A DNA stretch of 64,000 bases, taken from assembly GCF_007830435.1 (NCBI RefSeq), contig NZ_VLLC01000020.1, positions 1 through 64,000 on the forward strand. The letters run 5' to 3'. The notes under the pieces were generated by a model. It ran no database searches, was not told the origin of the DNA, and worked only from the letters and a program-made list of their open reading frames with translations. The number at the start of each line of letters is the position of its first letter. Positions within the stretch are counted from its first letter, which is position 1. Both the position numbers and the translations under genes were made by a program. Below are positions 17,642 to 27,106 of this stretch, one piece after another. The DNA comes from Desulfobotulus alkaliphilus (lineage in GTDB: Bacteria; Desulfobacterota; Desulfobacteria; Desulfobacterales; ASO4-4).

Positions 17642-19937
17642 ATACGGAGAAAAAAAACCAGATACGGATGGGACTGCTGCTCCGAAGATTCTCATTGTGG
17701 ATGATGAAGAAGTCAACAGGGTCATCCTTGACATCCTTCTCAGTAAAAAAAACTTCATCACCCTTTCCGCCGCATCCGGTGAGGAATGCATACAGAAGGC
17801 GGAAGAAGAGGCTCCGGATCTTATTCTTCTGGATATCATGATGCCTGTGATGGACGGCTTCAGAACCTGCGAAATTCTCAAAGCCAATCCCCGCACAAGG
17901 GAGATTCCCGTTATCTTTCTTTCCACACTTGCGGACAGCAGAAACAAAGCCACGGGTATTGAGATCGGAGGCGTCGATTACCTGAGCAAACCCTTTGACG
18001 GGGCCGAACTCATGGCAAGGCTCCGCCTTCATCTGACCCTCCGGAGCCAGAAAAAACAGCTCCGGAGACATACGGAAATTCTGGAAGAAACCGTAAGGGA
18101 GCGCACCCGTGAACTGAGCCGGGCGGAAAGGGCTTTGCGCCACAGCTATGAACAGCAGGGAATCCTCAACCACCTTCTCCAGCTTTCCCTTAAAGATCAG
18201 TCCCTTGAAGAAATTCTCCAGCAATGTCTTGAAAGCATACTGAAAATATCATGGCTCAGGCTCCAGCACAGGGGCTGTATTTTTCTGGCCGGACGAAGGG
18301 ATGGCACCCTTCAGCGGGTGGCCCATCAACCCTGCAGCGATGCCATCCGGGCGGCCCTTTCCGAAAAGACAGGTATCGGAATCTCCCTGTGCCCCCAAAA
18401 GGCATGCATTGCAGATATCCATGCCTCCAGTGACTTTCCATCAGATCTGACGCAGCACCAGATGCATATCCTTGTACCCGTCTGGTCCAGATCCCGGCCC
18501 CTGGCCCTGCTCTGCCTGCATCTGGAAAACACACAAGCCCTTTCCCCGGAAAAAAAAAATTTCCTCACATCCATTGCCGGTACCCTCATGCAGATCATCC
18601 TCCACAGACAGGCAGAAGAACAGGCCCGCCACAACCTGCTGCACGATTCCCTCACGGGGCTGCCCAACCGCACCTTCCTGATCCAGAGACTGAAAACAGA
18701 AAGCCTCGCAGCAAAGGAAACTCCGGAATCCTGCTTTGGCCTTGCCCTGCTGAGCCTTGACCATTTCAGAAACTTCAACGAAAGTTTTGGTTTCTCTCTG
18801 GGTGACGGCATCATTCACGCCACGGCTGAAAAACTTCTGGAAGAAAAAGGTTCGGATTATGAAGTCTGGCACCTTGGGGCAGACACCTTTGCCCTTTTGT
18901 TCAGCAGGCTGAAAAACCGGGAAACAGCCATCCGGAGCACAGAAAAAATACTGGAAGGCATACGAATACCTTTTTCCGTCAAAGGCCACCTGCTCCATCT
19001 TACAGCCAGTGCGGGCATTGCCTTTTCCGATTTTTCATATAAAAAAAGTTCCGAAATTCTGAGGGATGCGGATACGGCCATTCATCAGGCAAGGATTCTG
19101 GGCAGGGACAGGCTGATGGTGTTTACGCCCAAAATGCATGAAAAGGCCAGAGGTGCCATGGAAACCCTCATGGATCTGCGTCAGGCCATGGAAAAGGATG
19201 AGCTTATTCTTTTCTATCAGCCCATCATCCATGTTGACAGCGGCAAAGTCACAGGCGTTGAAGCCCTGATCCGCTGGAAACATCCCCACCGTGGCATGGT
19301 CAGCCCTGCGGAGTTCATCCCCATTGCCGAAGAAACGGGGCTGATACTCTCCATGGGAAAATGGATACTGAAAAAAGCCTGCACGGATATCAAGGCTTTC
19401 AATGCCCTTTACCCAAACAATCCCCTTACCCTAAGTGTCAATCTTTCTTCAAAGGAATTTGCCAACACAACACTTTTTGAACAGATCCGGCAGACCCTCA
19501 CAGAAACCGGCTTTCCACCGGAACGGCTGAAACTGGAAATAACGGAAAGTGTGGTCATGGGCAATGCCGAAGCCGCTGTCATCACCCTGAGCAAACTCAA
19601 AGAAATCAATGTCCGCATCTCCATTGATGACTTTGGTACGGGATATTCCTCCCTTTCCTATCTGCACCGCTTCCCCGCAGACAGTCTCAAAATCGACCGT
19701 TCCTTTATCCGCCGCATGCATCTGGGGGGAGAAAACATGGAAATTGTCCGTACCATTGTGACGCTGGGCAAGGCCCTTCACATGGAAATCACCGCCGAAG
19801 GCGTGGAAACCGCAGAAGAGCTTGCCATGGTAAAAGAGCTGGACTGCCCCTGCGTACAGGGCTTCTATTTTGCCAGACCCATGCCTTTGGAAGAGCTGAA
19901 AACGTCCCGCTTTTTTCATCCCCTGCTTAAAGGGTGA
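17631..19937 (+). CDS. Response regulator with GAF, degenerate GGDEF and EAL: c-di-GMP phosphodiesterase
   Basis: The 768-residue protein has a receiver domain (about 18-140, acceptor Asp68 in LLDIMMPVMDG), a coiled helix and a GAF-like domain (about 185-335). A GGDEF domain follows whose active-site motif has decayed to LGADTF near 18878-18892. The EAL domain is intact: EALIRW at residue 544, NLSSKEF, LEITESV, IDDFGTGYSSL and a QGFYFARP end. The expected activity is hydrolysis of c-di-GMP to pGpG, with the dead GGDEF acting as a GTP-sensing or scaffold domain. The start at 17631 has GGGGAGG at the right distance; a longer frame from 17601 is less likely. It overlaps the hybrid kinase by 11 bases. 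Confidence 0.9.
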   Translation: MDFEYGEKKPDTDGTAAPKILIVDDEEVNRVILDILLSKKNFITLSAASGEECIQKAEEEAPDLILLDIMMPVMDGFRTCEILKANPRTREIPVIFLSTLADSRNKATGIEIGGVDYLSKPFDGAELMARLRLHLTLRSQKKQLRRHTEILEETVRERTRELSRAERALRHSYEQQGILNHLLQLSLKDQSLEEILQQCLESILKISWLRLQHRGCIFLAGRRDGTLQRVAHQPCSDAIRAALSEKTGIGISLCPQKACIADIHASSDFPSDLTQHQMHILVPVWSRSRPLALLCLHLENTQALSPEKKNFLTSIAGTLMQIILHRQAEEQARHNLLHDSLTGLPNRTFLIQRLKTESLAAKETPESCFGLALLSLDHFRNFNESFGFSLGDGIIHATAEKLLEEKGSDYEVWHLGADTFALLFSRLKNRETAIRSTEKILEGIRIPFSVKGHLLHLTASAGIAFSDFSYKKSSEILRDADTAIHQARILGRDRLMVFTPKMHEKARGAMETLMDLRQAMEKDELILFYQPIIHVDSGKVTGVEALIRWKHPHRGMVSPAEFIPIAEETGLILSMGKWILKKACTDIKAFNALYPNNPLTLSVNLSSKEFANTTLFEQIRQTLTETGFPPERLKLEITESVVMGNAEAAVITLSKLKEINVRISIDDFGTGYSSLSYLHRFPADSLKIDRSFIRRMHLGGENMEIVRTIVTLGKALHMEITAEGVETAEELAMVKELDCPCVQGFYFARPMPLEELKTSRFFHPLLKG

Positions 19938-20103
19938 CGAGCGTTTACGTAAAAAACCAGAAACAGACAAAGCCTTTACATACTGCCCCTGAAGACGGAC
20001 CCATTCAAAAAAACTGTTCTTTGCCCTGCAAAGCCTGTTATAAACAAATACACCCTCTACACCCCCTATCTTTGTTTTTCCAAACCCTAAGGAGAACAAG
20101 CAC

Positions 20104-22128
20104 ATGACAGACAAGGGATGGACCATAGGAAAAAAGCTCATTGTATCCTTTATCGGTGTTGCCATCATTACCCTTCTTGTGGGTATTGTGGGCTTTTACG
20201 GAGCAGATCAGGGTGAAAAATCCATCACCGAAATCGGTGCGGTGAGACTTCCCTCCGTAGACAGCCTCCTGCTCATGGAAAGTAACCTGCAACTGGCCCG
20301 GGGCAGCGTTCGAACCCTTGCCATTCCCGGCCTTTCCATGGAACAGCGCCAGCGCCAGTATGAGGCATTTTCAAGGGCAAGGGCCGCATACCGGGAAGCC
20401 GTCAATATTTATGAACCCCTTCCCCAGACCACAGAAGAAGCACGGCTCTGGAACGAATTCACCACAGCCATTGCCGCCCTTGCCAGAGAAAATGACCGGA
20501 CCCTTGAAATGGCCAGAGCCATTGATGCCAATGGCATTGCCGATCCCATGGCCCTGTCCCGCCGCATTGAGCAGTTTACCAAAGACCATTATATGGTTGT
20601 GGATCAGGTGAGAACCCTCATTGAAAACCCTGAAACACGGTTTGAAGGGGGAGAAAGCCACACCGCCTGCAATGCGGGCCGTTTTTTCCCCACCTTCCAG
20701 ACGGACAACCGTCAGCTTCAGGCAGCTCTCCGTGAATTTGACACCCCCCATCGCCGTTTCCATGAAGCTGTGGCACGCATCAAGGAAGCGGTGGCTTCAG
20801 GCAGAACCGATTCCGCACGGCAGATTTTCAGGGGCGAACTGGAACCTGCCATGGATGGCGTTTTCAGAAGTTTTGCGGCCATGCAGGCCATCGCCGATGA
20901 GTCAGTGAATCTCTTTGAAGCCATGAAGGAGCAGGCCCTTGTGGTTACGGCGGCAAGGGAAAGGGCTGCCCTTGGCGTTCTGGCCCAGATTGTGGACATC
21001 AACAGAGAAATTGCCCGTGCGGAAACGGAAAATGCTCAAAGGCAGGCTGTATTCATAGAGATTCTGGTTATGGTGGTATCCATCATGGGTGTGATCCTTG
21101 CCCTTGCTCTGGGTCTTCTCATCACCCGCAGCATCAACACCAACCTAAGCCGTATCATTGCAGGGCTGAACGAAGGTTCTGATCAGGTGGCTTCGGCTTC
21201 GGGTCAGGTATCTTCCGCCAGCATTTCCCTTGCCGAAGGTGCCAGCGAGCAGGCCGCATCCATAGAAGAAACCTCTTCTTCCATGGAAGAAATGTCTTCC
21301 ATGATCAAACAGAATGCGGACAATGCCGGGGAAGCCAACGCCCTCATGGGACAGACAAGGGAGGTGGTAAACACCGCCACTGCCTCCATGGCCGAGCTTA
21401 CCGGCTCCATGACAGACATTTCCAAGGCCAGCGATGAAACCTCAAAAATCATAAAAACCATAGACGAGATCGCCTTCCAGACCAACCTGCTGGCCCTCAA
21501 TGCCGCCGTTGAGGCGGCCCGTGCCGGGGAAGCAGGAGCCGGTTTTGCCGTGGTTGCCGATGAGGTGAGAAACCTTGCCATGCGGGCTGCGGAAGCGGCA
21601 AAAAATACCGCAGAACTCATTGAAGGAACGGTAAAAAAGGTACAGCAGGGAAGCGAGCTTGTCAGCCGCACAAACAGCGCCTTCAGCGAGGTGGCTTCCA
21701 GCAACATCCAGGTGGGTCAGCTTGTGGCGGAAATTGCCGCTGCCTCCAAGGAGCAGGCGCAGGGCATAGAGCAGATCAACAGAGCCGTTGCGGAAATGGA
21801 CAAGGTGGTACAGCAGAATGCGGCCAATGCCGAAGAATCCGCTTCCGCATCCGAAGAAATGAATGCACAGGCCGAACAGATGAAATCCATGGTTCAGGAA
21901 CTGGTGGCCATGGTGGGGGGGGCTGCTGCCAGTGCCAGAAGACATGCCTATACCACGGCCCATTACAGGGAAGAAAACCAGAACCGTCCGGCCCCTGCAA
22001 GGGCGCAGGCTCCGGCAAGGCAAAATCCGGACAGAAACCTGAAACGCCCACCCCAGACCAAGGGCAAAGAAATCAGCCCCAGGCAGGTCATCCCCATGGA
22101 TGATGACGATGATTTCACAAGGTTCTGA
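20104..22128 (+). CDS. Methyl-accepting chemotaxis protein with periplasmic CZB-like zinc site
   Basis: The 674-residue receptor has membrane helices near 12-32 and 320-345 around a large helical periplasmic domain. In that domain [17 protein letters not shown] and [10 protein letters not shown] give the spaced His-Cys-His-His set of a CZB zinc-binding bundle. This is a resemblance by eye. The cytoplasmic part has the signalling tip [20 protein letters not shown] and the methylation helices. The last residues are a linker of Pro/Arg/Gln and an acidic tail DDDDDFTRF, which may tether CheR or CheB. TAAGGAG precedes the ATG. The neighbours are kinases and a c-di-GMP phosphodiesterase. Confidence 0.88.
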   Translation: MTDKGWTIGKKLIVSFIGVAIITLLVGIVGFYGADQGEKSITEIGAVRLPSVDSLLLMESNLQLARGSVRTLAIPGLSMEQRQRQYEAFSRARAAYREAVNIYEPLPQTTEEARLWNEFTTAIAALARENDRTLEMARAIDANGIADPMALSRRIEQFTKDHYMVVDQVRTLIENPETRFEGGESHTACNAGRFFPTFQTDNRQLQAALREFDTPHRRFHEAVARIKEAVASGRTDSARQIFRGELEPAMDGVFRSFAAMQAIADESVNLFEAMKEQALVVTAARERAALGVLAQIVDINREIARAETENAQRQAVFIEILVMVVSIMGVILALALGLLITRSINTNLSRIIAGLNEGSDQVASASGQVSSASISLAEGASEQAASIEETSSSMEEMSSMIKQNADNAGEANALMGQTREVVNTATASMAELTGSMTDISKASDETSKIIKTIDEIAFQTNLLALNAAVEAARAGEAGAGFAVVADEVRNLAMRAAEAAKNTAELIEGTVKKVQQGSELVSRTNSAFSEVASSNIQVGQLVAEIAAASKEQAQGIEQINRAVAEMDKVVQQNAANAEESASASEEMNAQAEQMKSMVQELVAMVGGAAASARRHAYTTAHYREENQNRPAPARAQAPARQNPDRNLKRPPQTKGKEISPRQVIPMDDDDDFTRF

Positions 22129-22171
22129 GCATTTTCTGTCTGTCTTCGCTATGGCTGGATACACGAAAGAC

Positions 22172-22206
22172 GGTCTTCCCTGACTCCCCTGCCGGAAAGG
22201 AAGACC
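22172..22206. promoter_or_regulatory. 8-bp inverted repeat in the leader of the next kinase
   Basis: GGTCTTCC at 22172-22179 pairs with GGAAGACC at 22199-22206 across a 19-base loop. There is no U-run behind it, so it is more likely an mRNA hairpin or operator than a terminator. Confidence 0.3.
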
Positions 22207-22231
22207 ATTAGTTCCTCACCGGGAGAAAAAG

Positions 22232-24274
22232 ATGAACACCAAGAATAATAATCCCGAAAACCCCCATACAGAGCCGGATGTTTCAGAGCTGAAAAAGAAA
22301 ATTGCGGCCCTCAGGGAACATCTGCAGGGACAGGCCAAAAAAATTGCAAAAATGTATCAGGATAAGGCCCATCTCATTGCCCTCATCGAACATGCGCCGG
22401 ATATCATCATGCGTTTTGATAAAGATGGCAGACACCTTTTTGTCAACCGGGCCATTGAAAAGGTGGTGCCCATAGCTGCGGGGGATTATATCGGCAAAAC
22501 CCACAGGGAGCTGGGATTTCCCGAAGCAACCTGCTCTTTCTGGGAGTACAACTTAAAAAAAATCTTTATTACGGGTGAACTGAAAGAAAAGGAAACCCCC
22601 TATGCGGGCATCTACGGCTTAAGAATTTTCAACTGGCGTCTTATTCCCGAATACGGCCACTCCGGCAAAGTTCACAGCATCCTCTGCATGGCAAGGGACG
22701 TGACAGAGCAGCGCCTTGCGGAGCAAAGCTACACAAAGCTTTTTGACACCATGCCCTATGGCTTTGCCCTGCATGAAATGATTTTTGATGAAAGGGGAAA
22801 GGCCCTTGACTATCGTTTTTTAAGCGTCAATCCGGCCTTTGAAAGGCTGACGGGCCTGAAGGCCGATGACATTCTTGGCAGGCGGGTGCTGGAAGTGCTG
22901 CCAGAAACGGAAAAACAATGGATAGACCGCTACGCAGAAGTGGCAGCCGGAGCGCCACCCATCCACTTTGATTCCTTTTCAAAGGCACTGGATAAACATT
23001 TTGAGGTTACAGCCTATGGCTCCGGTCCGGGTCAGTTTGCCACCCTATTCCACGATGTCACAGAACGAAGGAATACGGAAAAGGAGAAGGAAAAACTGCA
23101 AAGCATGCTGGCCCAGTCCGACAAGCTCAATGCGGTGGGCCGCCTTGCAGGAGGTGTGGCCCATGACTTCAACAACAAGCTCAGTGTCATCACAGGGTAT
23201 GCGGAATTTGCCCTGGACAGAACCCCTCCTTCCCATGAACTCCATGCCGACCTGCAGGAAATCATCAAAGCCGCCCGCAGTGCCACGGAACTGACCCGCC
23301 AGCTCCTCACCTTTGCGCGCAGGGAAAGGACCAACCCGCCGAAAATCATTGATGTCAACGATATCATCCCATCCATGCTGAACATGCTGGGAAGACTGCT
23401 CGGAGAAAACATCGACGTCAACTGGCAACCGGGAAAAAATATCTGGGCTTTGCACATGGACCCTTCCCAGCTGGATCAGATTATTATCAACCTCTGCGTC
23501 AATGCAAGGGATGCCATAGGAAGAAAAAACGGGCGCATCACCATTGAAACCCGGAACACCAGCCTGAAATATCCTTCGGAAACGGCAGAATCTGATATTT
23601 TCCCCGGAGACTATGTCAGTATCAGCATAGCGGACAATGGCTGCGGCATGGACAGGGAAACCATGGCACAGATCTTTGAACCCTTTTTCACCACAAAAAA
23701 AGAGGGGGAAGGAACGGGGCTGGGCCTTGCAACGGTTTATGGTATTGTGCGACAGAACAAGGGCATCATACGGGTGTACAGTGAACAGGACATGGGAACG
23801 GCTTTCACTGTTTTTCTGCCAAGATACACCAGCCAGCAAGCCGAAGCCGAAACAACACCTTCCATGGAAAAGGAAAAAAGGGGGAAAGAAACCCTGCTTC
23901 TGGTGGAAGACGATCCGGGTCTTCTGGCCCTGAATCAGGCCATGCTGGAACGTCTGGGGTATCAGGTACTGCCCGCAGCCCTGCCCGAAGAGGCCCTGAA
24001 CATTGCCGATTCCTTTAAAGAAGACATCGCCCTGCTGCTCACGGATGTGGTCATGCCGGGGATGAGTGGTCCTGCACTCTCAAAAATTCTTACGGAGCGT
24101 TTTCCGGACCTTAAAAGCCTTTTCATGTCAGGCTACTCCCAAAATATGCTCCGGGAGCAGGGATTTGCCACGGAGAATGTGGATCATTTTATCCAAAAAC
24201 CCTTTTCCTTTAAGGAGCTCAGCCTTAAGGTCCGGCAGATTCTGGATATGGAAGGAAGTGCTCAAGATGGATAA
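22232..24274 (+). CDS. Hybrid histidine kinase: two PAS, kinase, receiver
   Basis: The 680-residue cytoplasmic protein starts with a coiled helix. A PAS domain follows with APDIIMRFDKDGRHLFVNR, GKTHRELGFPE and RLIPEYG, and then a second PAS (about 165-280). The acceptor is His311 in GGVAHDFNNKLSVITGYAEF, a kinase subclass usually paired with a C-terminal receiver. The ATPase has INLCVNARDAI and GTGLGLATVYGI. The receiver carries Asp605 in LLTDVVMPGMSG. GGGAG precedes the ATG. The stop overlaps the following HPt gene by eight bases, so kinase, HPt and the next response regulator form one coupled set of three. The first PAS closely resembles that of the kinase at 25559. Confidence 0.9.
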   Translation: MNTKNNNPENPHTEPDVSELKKKIAALREHLQGQAKKIAKMYQDKAHLIALIEHAPDIIMRFDKDGRHLFVNRAIEKVVPIAAGDYIGKTHRELGFPEATCSFWEYNLKKIFITGELKEKETPYAGIYGLRIFNWRLIPEYGHSGKVHSILCMARDVTEQRLAEQSYTKLFDTMPYGFALHEMIFDERGKALDYRFLSVNPAFERLTGLKADDILGRRVLEVLPETEKQWIDRYAEVAAGAPPIHFDSFSKALDKHFEVTAYGSGPGQFATLFHDVTERRNTEKEKEKLQSMLAQSDKLNAVGRLAGGVAHDFNNKLSVITGYAEFALDRTPPSHELHADLQEIIKAARSATELTRQLLTFARRERTNPPKIIDVNDIIPSMLNMLGRLLGENIDVNWQPGKNIWALHMDPSQLDQIIINLCVNARDAIGRKNGRITIETRNTSLKYPSETAESDIFPGDYVSISIADNGCGMDRETMAQIFEPFFTTKKEGEGTGLGLATVYGIVRQNKGIIRVYSEQDMGTAFTVFLPRYTSQQAEAETTPSMEKEKRGKETLLLVEDDPGLLALNQAMLERLGYQVLPAALPEEALNIADSFKEDIALLLTDVVMPGMSGPALSKILTERFPDLKSLFMSGYSQNMLREQGFATENVDHFIQKPFSFKELSLKVRQILDMEGSAQDG

Positions 24275-24647
24275 AACCTCACAGAATAAATATTTTTCCT
24301 CTGTTTTTGACAAGAAAACCATGATGAACCGTTTTATGAATGATGCGGAAATAGCCTGCGGCGTTGTAAGGGTTTTCCTTACGGATACCCCAAGGCAGCT
24401 TTCCCTGCTTCAGGATGCCCTGAAAGACAAAGATCTTGAAACAGCCACGAGAATTGCCCACAGCATCAAGGGAGCCGCCATGAATGTGGGAGGCTTAAGC
24501 CTCGCAAAACTCGCCGCAGCCATGGAAAAGGATGGCCATGAAAAACACATCCCTGCCATGGAAGAAAAACTGGGGCAGATGAAAAAAAATTGCCATGATC
24601 TCATAGGAATTTTACAAGAAACCTTCCATATAAAGGATATTCCATGA
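24267..24647 (+). CDS. Stand-alone HPt phosphotransfer protein
   Basis: The 126-residue helical protein has the HPt motif ATRIAHSIKGAAMNVG with acceptor His65. It then has the usual second half with LAKLAAAMEKDG and a C-terminal helix LGQMKKNCHDLIGIL. HPt proteins shuttle phosphate between a hybrid kinase receiver and a final response regulator. The ATG at 24267 lies inside the end of the upstream kinase, with GGAAGG in front. The stop overlaps the next gene by four bases. Three hybrid kinases of the island have no HPt of their own, so this may serve more than the adjacent one. Confidence 0.88.
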   Translation: MDKTSQNKYFSSVFDKKTMMNRFMNDAEIACGVVRVFLTDTPRQLSLLQDALKDKDLETATRIAHSIKGAAMNVGGLSLAKLAAAMEKDGHEKHIPAMEEKLGQMKKNCHDLIGILQETFHIKDIP

Positions 24648-25270
24648 AGATACAGGACCACAGCATCCTCGTGGCTGAAGATGATCTGACTTCCCGCACG
24701 GCTTTGCAGCTCACCCTTAAAAAATGGGGCTATGCCCCCCTCATTGCTGAAGACGGAGAGGCTGCATGGGAAATTCTGCAGGATGAAACCCCTCCCCGCC
24801 TGCTGATTCTGGACTGGATGATGCCAAGGCTCCATGGCATTGACCTCTTGCGCCGCATCCGTTCCAATAAACTGGAATCTTCCTTTTATATTATCATGCT
24901 GACCACAAGGGACAGCACCGAAGATATCATTGAGGGCCTTGATGCCGGAGCCGATGATTACCTCACCAAACCCTTCAATCCCGGCGAACTGCGGGCACGG
25001 GTCAATGTGGGCTTCCGGGTTCTGGGCCTGCAGGCCACCCTTGAAAAAAGAATTCGGGAACTGCAGAAAGCCGTAGAACACATTCAGACCCTGCAGGGCA
25101 TTCTTCCCATCTGCTCCTTTTGCAAAAAAATACGCAATGACACGGGCTACTGGGATCAGGTGGAATCCTATATAGCCAAGCACTCGGGTACCCGCTTCAG
25201 CCATGGCATCTGTCCGGACTGCCTTGAAAGACATTACCCGGATTTTGCCGATGAGGTGCGGGGCCAATGA
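24644..25270 (+). CDS. Response regulator with C-terminal zinc-ribbon-like output
   Basis: The 208-residue protein has a receiver domain (about 6-125) with acceptor Asp57 in LLILDWMMPRLHG, the Thr of MLTTRDS and Lys of LTKPFNPGEL. A helix (about 128-145) leads to a small Cys-rich tail with ICSFCKKIRNDTGYW, QVESYIAKHS, then FSHGICPDCLERHYP. The CxxC...CxxC spacing suggests a bound zinc. The same tail is common behind receiver and PAS domains in Deltaproteobacteria, but its function is not known to me. It is the last gene of the coupled kinase-HPt-regulator set. 25271-25558 holds no recognised gene or terminator. Confidence 0.85.
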   Translation: MKIQDHSILVAEDDLTSRTALQLTLKKWGYAPLIAEDGEAAWEILQDETPPRLLILDWMMPRLHGIDLLRRIRSNKLESSFYIIMLTTRDSTEDIIEGLDAGADDYLTKPFNPGELRARVNVGFRVLGLQATLEKRIRELQKAVEHIQTLQGILPICSFCKKIRNDTGYWDQVESYIAKHSGTRFSHGICPDCLERHYPDFADEVRGQ

Positions 25271-25558
25271 GGTACGGGAATGATAGATTGCGGCATCCTG
25301 TGAAACGGGTTGTCGTTTTACCTTGTTTGGTCAGAGAGAGATGTGATATGGGTATGAAACATAATAACGCCAGAGGAATAGGGTTCTGCAACTTTTAAAG
25401 AACCTCCTTTTGCGTATCCTGTTCGCTTCTGGGTCAATGCACAAGTTACTCCATGACAAGACGCCTGAATAAAACGTTTTTTGCTACTGAATATACGGTC
25501 AACTGCTTTGCAGGTGCTCATATATCCGAACCCCCTCTCAGATACCGCTGTGGAGAAT

Positions 25559-27055
25559 ATGATGCCCGTGCTTTCCAACCACCCAAAAATCATGATCGTG
25601 GACGATACCCCGGCCAACCTCAATCTTCTGCAGGAAATTCTTCAGGCAGAAAACTACCATATTATGGCCTTTCCGAGGGGTTCAATGGCCCTTTCCGCTG
25701 CCGTAAAAAACCCTCCTGACATGATCCTTCTGGACATCCGCATGCCGGAAATGGATGGCTTTGAAGTCTGCCGCCGTCTTAAGGAAACGCCTTCCCTGAA
25801 AGATATCCCCGTTATTTTCATCAGTGCCCTCAGTGATACGGAAGACAAGCTCAAGGCCTTTTCCGCAGGGGGAGTGGATTATGTGACCAAACCCTTTCAT
25901 CCCGAAGAAATCCATGCCCGCATCAAAACCCACCTGCACCTGCAAAGGCTTTTGCGGGAGAGTGAGCAGAGACAGGAAGTGCTCATCGGAGAGCTGCCGG
26001 ATATTGTCATCCGCTTTGACAAAGAGGCCCGCCACCTTTTCGTATCCGGGAATATCCATGAACTCTACGGACAGGATGCAAAGGCATACAGGGGAAAAAC
26101 CCACAGGGAACTCTTTTTTCCGGAAGAAATCTGTGAATTCTGGGAAGATGCCGTAAACAAAGTTTTTGATACGGCTGAAACCCATGAAACGGAAAAGACC
26201 TTTACGGGAAAAGGCCCTGCTGCCATCCACAACCTGAGACTGATTCCCGAATATGACGTTAACGGAAAAATCCAGTCCGCCCTTGCCATCAGCAGGGACA
26301 TCACAGCCTCGAAAATGGCGGAAAAAGCCCTGCTTCAGGCAAAGGAAGCCGCAGAAGCAGCCAACCTTGTCAAGTCGGAATTTCTGGCCAATATGAGCCA
26401 TGAGCTGAGAACCCCCTTAAATGGCATTCTCGGCGTCATGCACCTGCTGCAGGGCACAGATCTTGAGCCGGACGATGCGGAAATTCTGAACCTTGGCATC
26501 CATTCCGCCCAGAGGCTGACCCATCTCCTTACGGACATCATGGACTTTTCAGCCATGGATGCAAAGAGGGTCAGGCCCTCAAAGGAAAGCTTTGAGCCGG
26601 AACAGGTCTGCAAAACCCTCGAAGGACTTTTCAGCCTTACGGCCCTGGAGAAAAAAATCCACCTTGACATTGCCATGGATCCGGCCACACCTTCCCTTCT
26701 GGTGGGAGACGGTCCCCGCCTCCGCCAGATTCTCGGCAATGCCTTTAAATTTACAAAAAACGGAAGCATCCGGCTGGAAATTCTTCCCCTGTCCCCCTTA
26801 CAAAATGAAAAAGCCCATATTCTGTTTATTCTTTCCGATACAGGTATCGGCATCAGCCGGGATCTGATGGATCAGATATGGGAACCCTTCAGGCAGGCCG
26901 ACGGCTCTTCCACACGAAGCCATGAGGGAGCTGGGCTGGGTCTTGCCCTGATCCGGAGGCTTGTTCTGATGCTGGGCGGCACCCTGTGCATGGACAGTCT
27001 TCCCGGAAAGGGTACGGAAGTTTTCCTGCTTCTGCCCTTTGACCGCAGCCATTAA
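25559..27055 (+). CDS. Receiver-PAS-histidine kinase with shortened N-box
   Basis: The 498-residue protein has its receiver first (Asp59 in LLDIRMPEMDG). One PAS domain follows, with LPDIVIRFDKEARHLFVSG, GKTHRELFFPEE and RLIPEYD. The kinase core has His281 in SHELRTPLNGILG. The ATPase carries DTGIGIS and GAGLGLALI, but the N-box reads LRQILGNAFKF. Relative to the neighbouring kinases (LRQILxNLxGNAxKF) four residues are missing, including the first conserved Asn. The Asn before Ala remains. Activity may be weakened or lost. The start at 25559 (ATGATG after GGAGAAT) is chosen over an unsupported start at 25481. It stands alone with 50 bases to the next gene. Confidence 0.87.
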   Translation: MMPVLSNHPKIMIVDDTPANLNLLQEILQAENYHIMAFPRGSMALSAAVKNPPDMILLDIRMPEMDGFEVCRRLKETPSLKDIPVIFISALSDTEDKLKAFSAGGVDYVTKPFHPEEIHARIKTHLHLQRLLRESEQRQEVLIGELPDIVIRFDKEARHLFVSGNIHELYGQDAKAYRGKTHRELFFPEEICEFWEDAVNKVFDTAETHETEKTFTGKGPAAIHNLRLIPEYDVNGKIQSALAISRDITASKMAEKALLQAKEAAEAANLVKSEFLANMSHELRTPLNGILGVMHLLQGTDLEPDDAEILNLGIHSAQRLTHLLTDIMDFSAMDAKRVRPSKESFEPEQVCKTLEGLFSLTALEKKIHLDIAMDPATPSLLVGDGPRLRQILGNAFKFTKNGSIRLEILPLSPLQNEKAHILFILSDTGIGISRDLMDQIWEPFRQADGSSTRSHEGAGLGLALIRRLVLMLGGTLCMDSLPGKGTEVFLLLPFDRSH

Positions 27056-27106
27056 AAAAGCCTGATATCACGACACGGGCAAAAAAGAGTATTTGCGGAG
27101 GGATAT

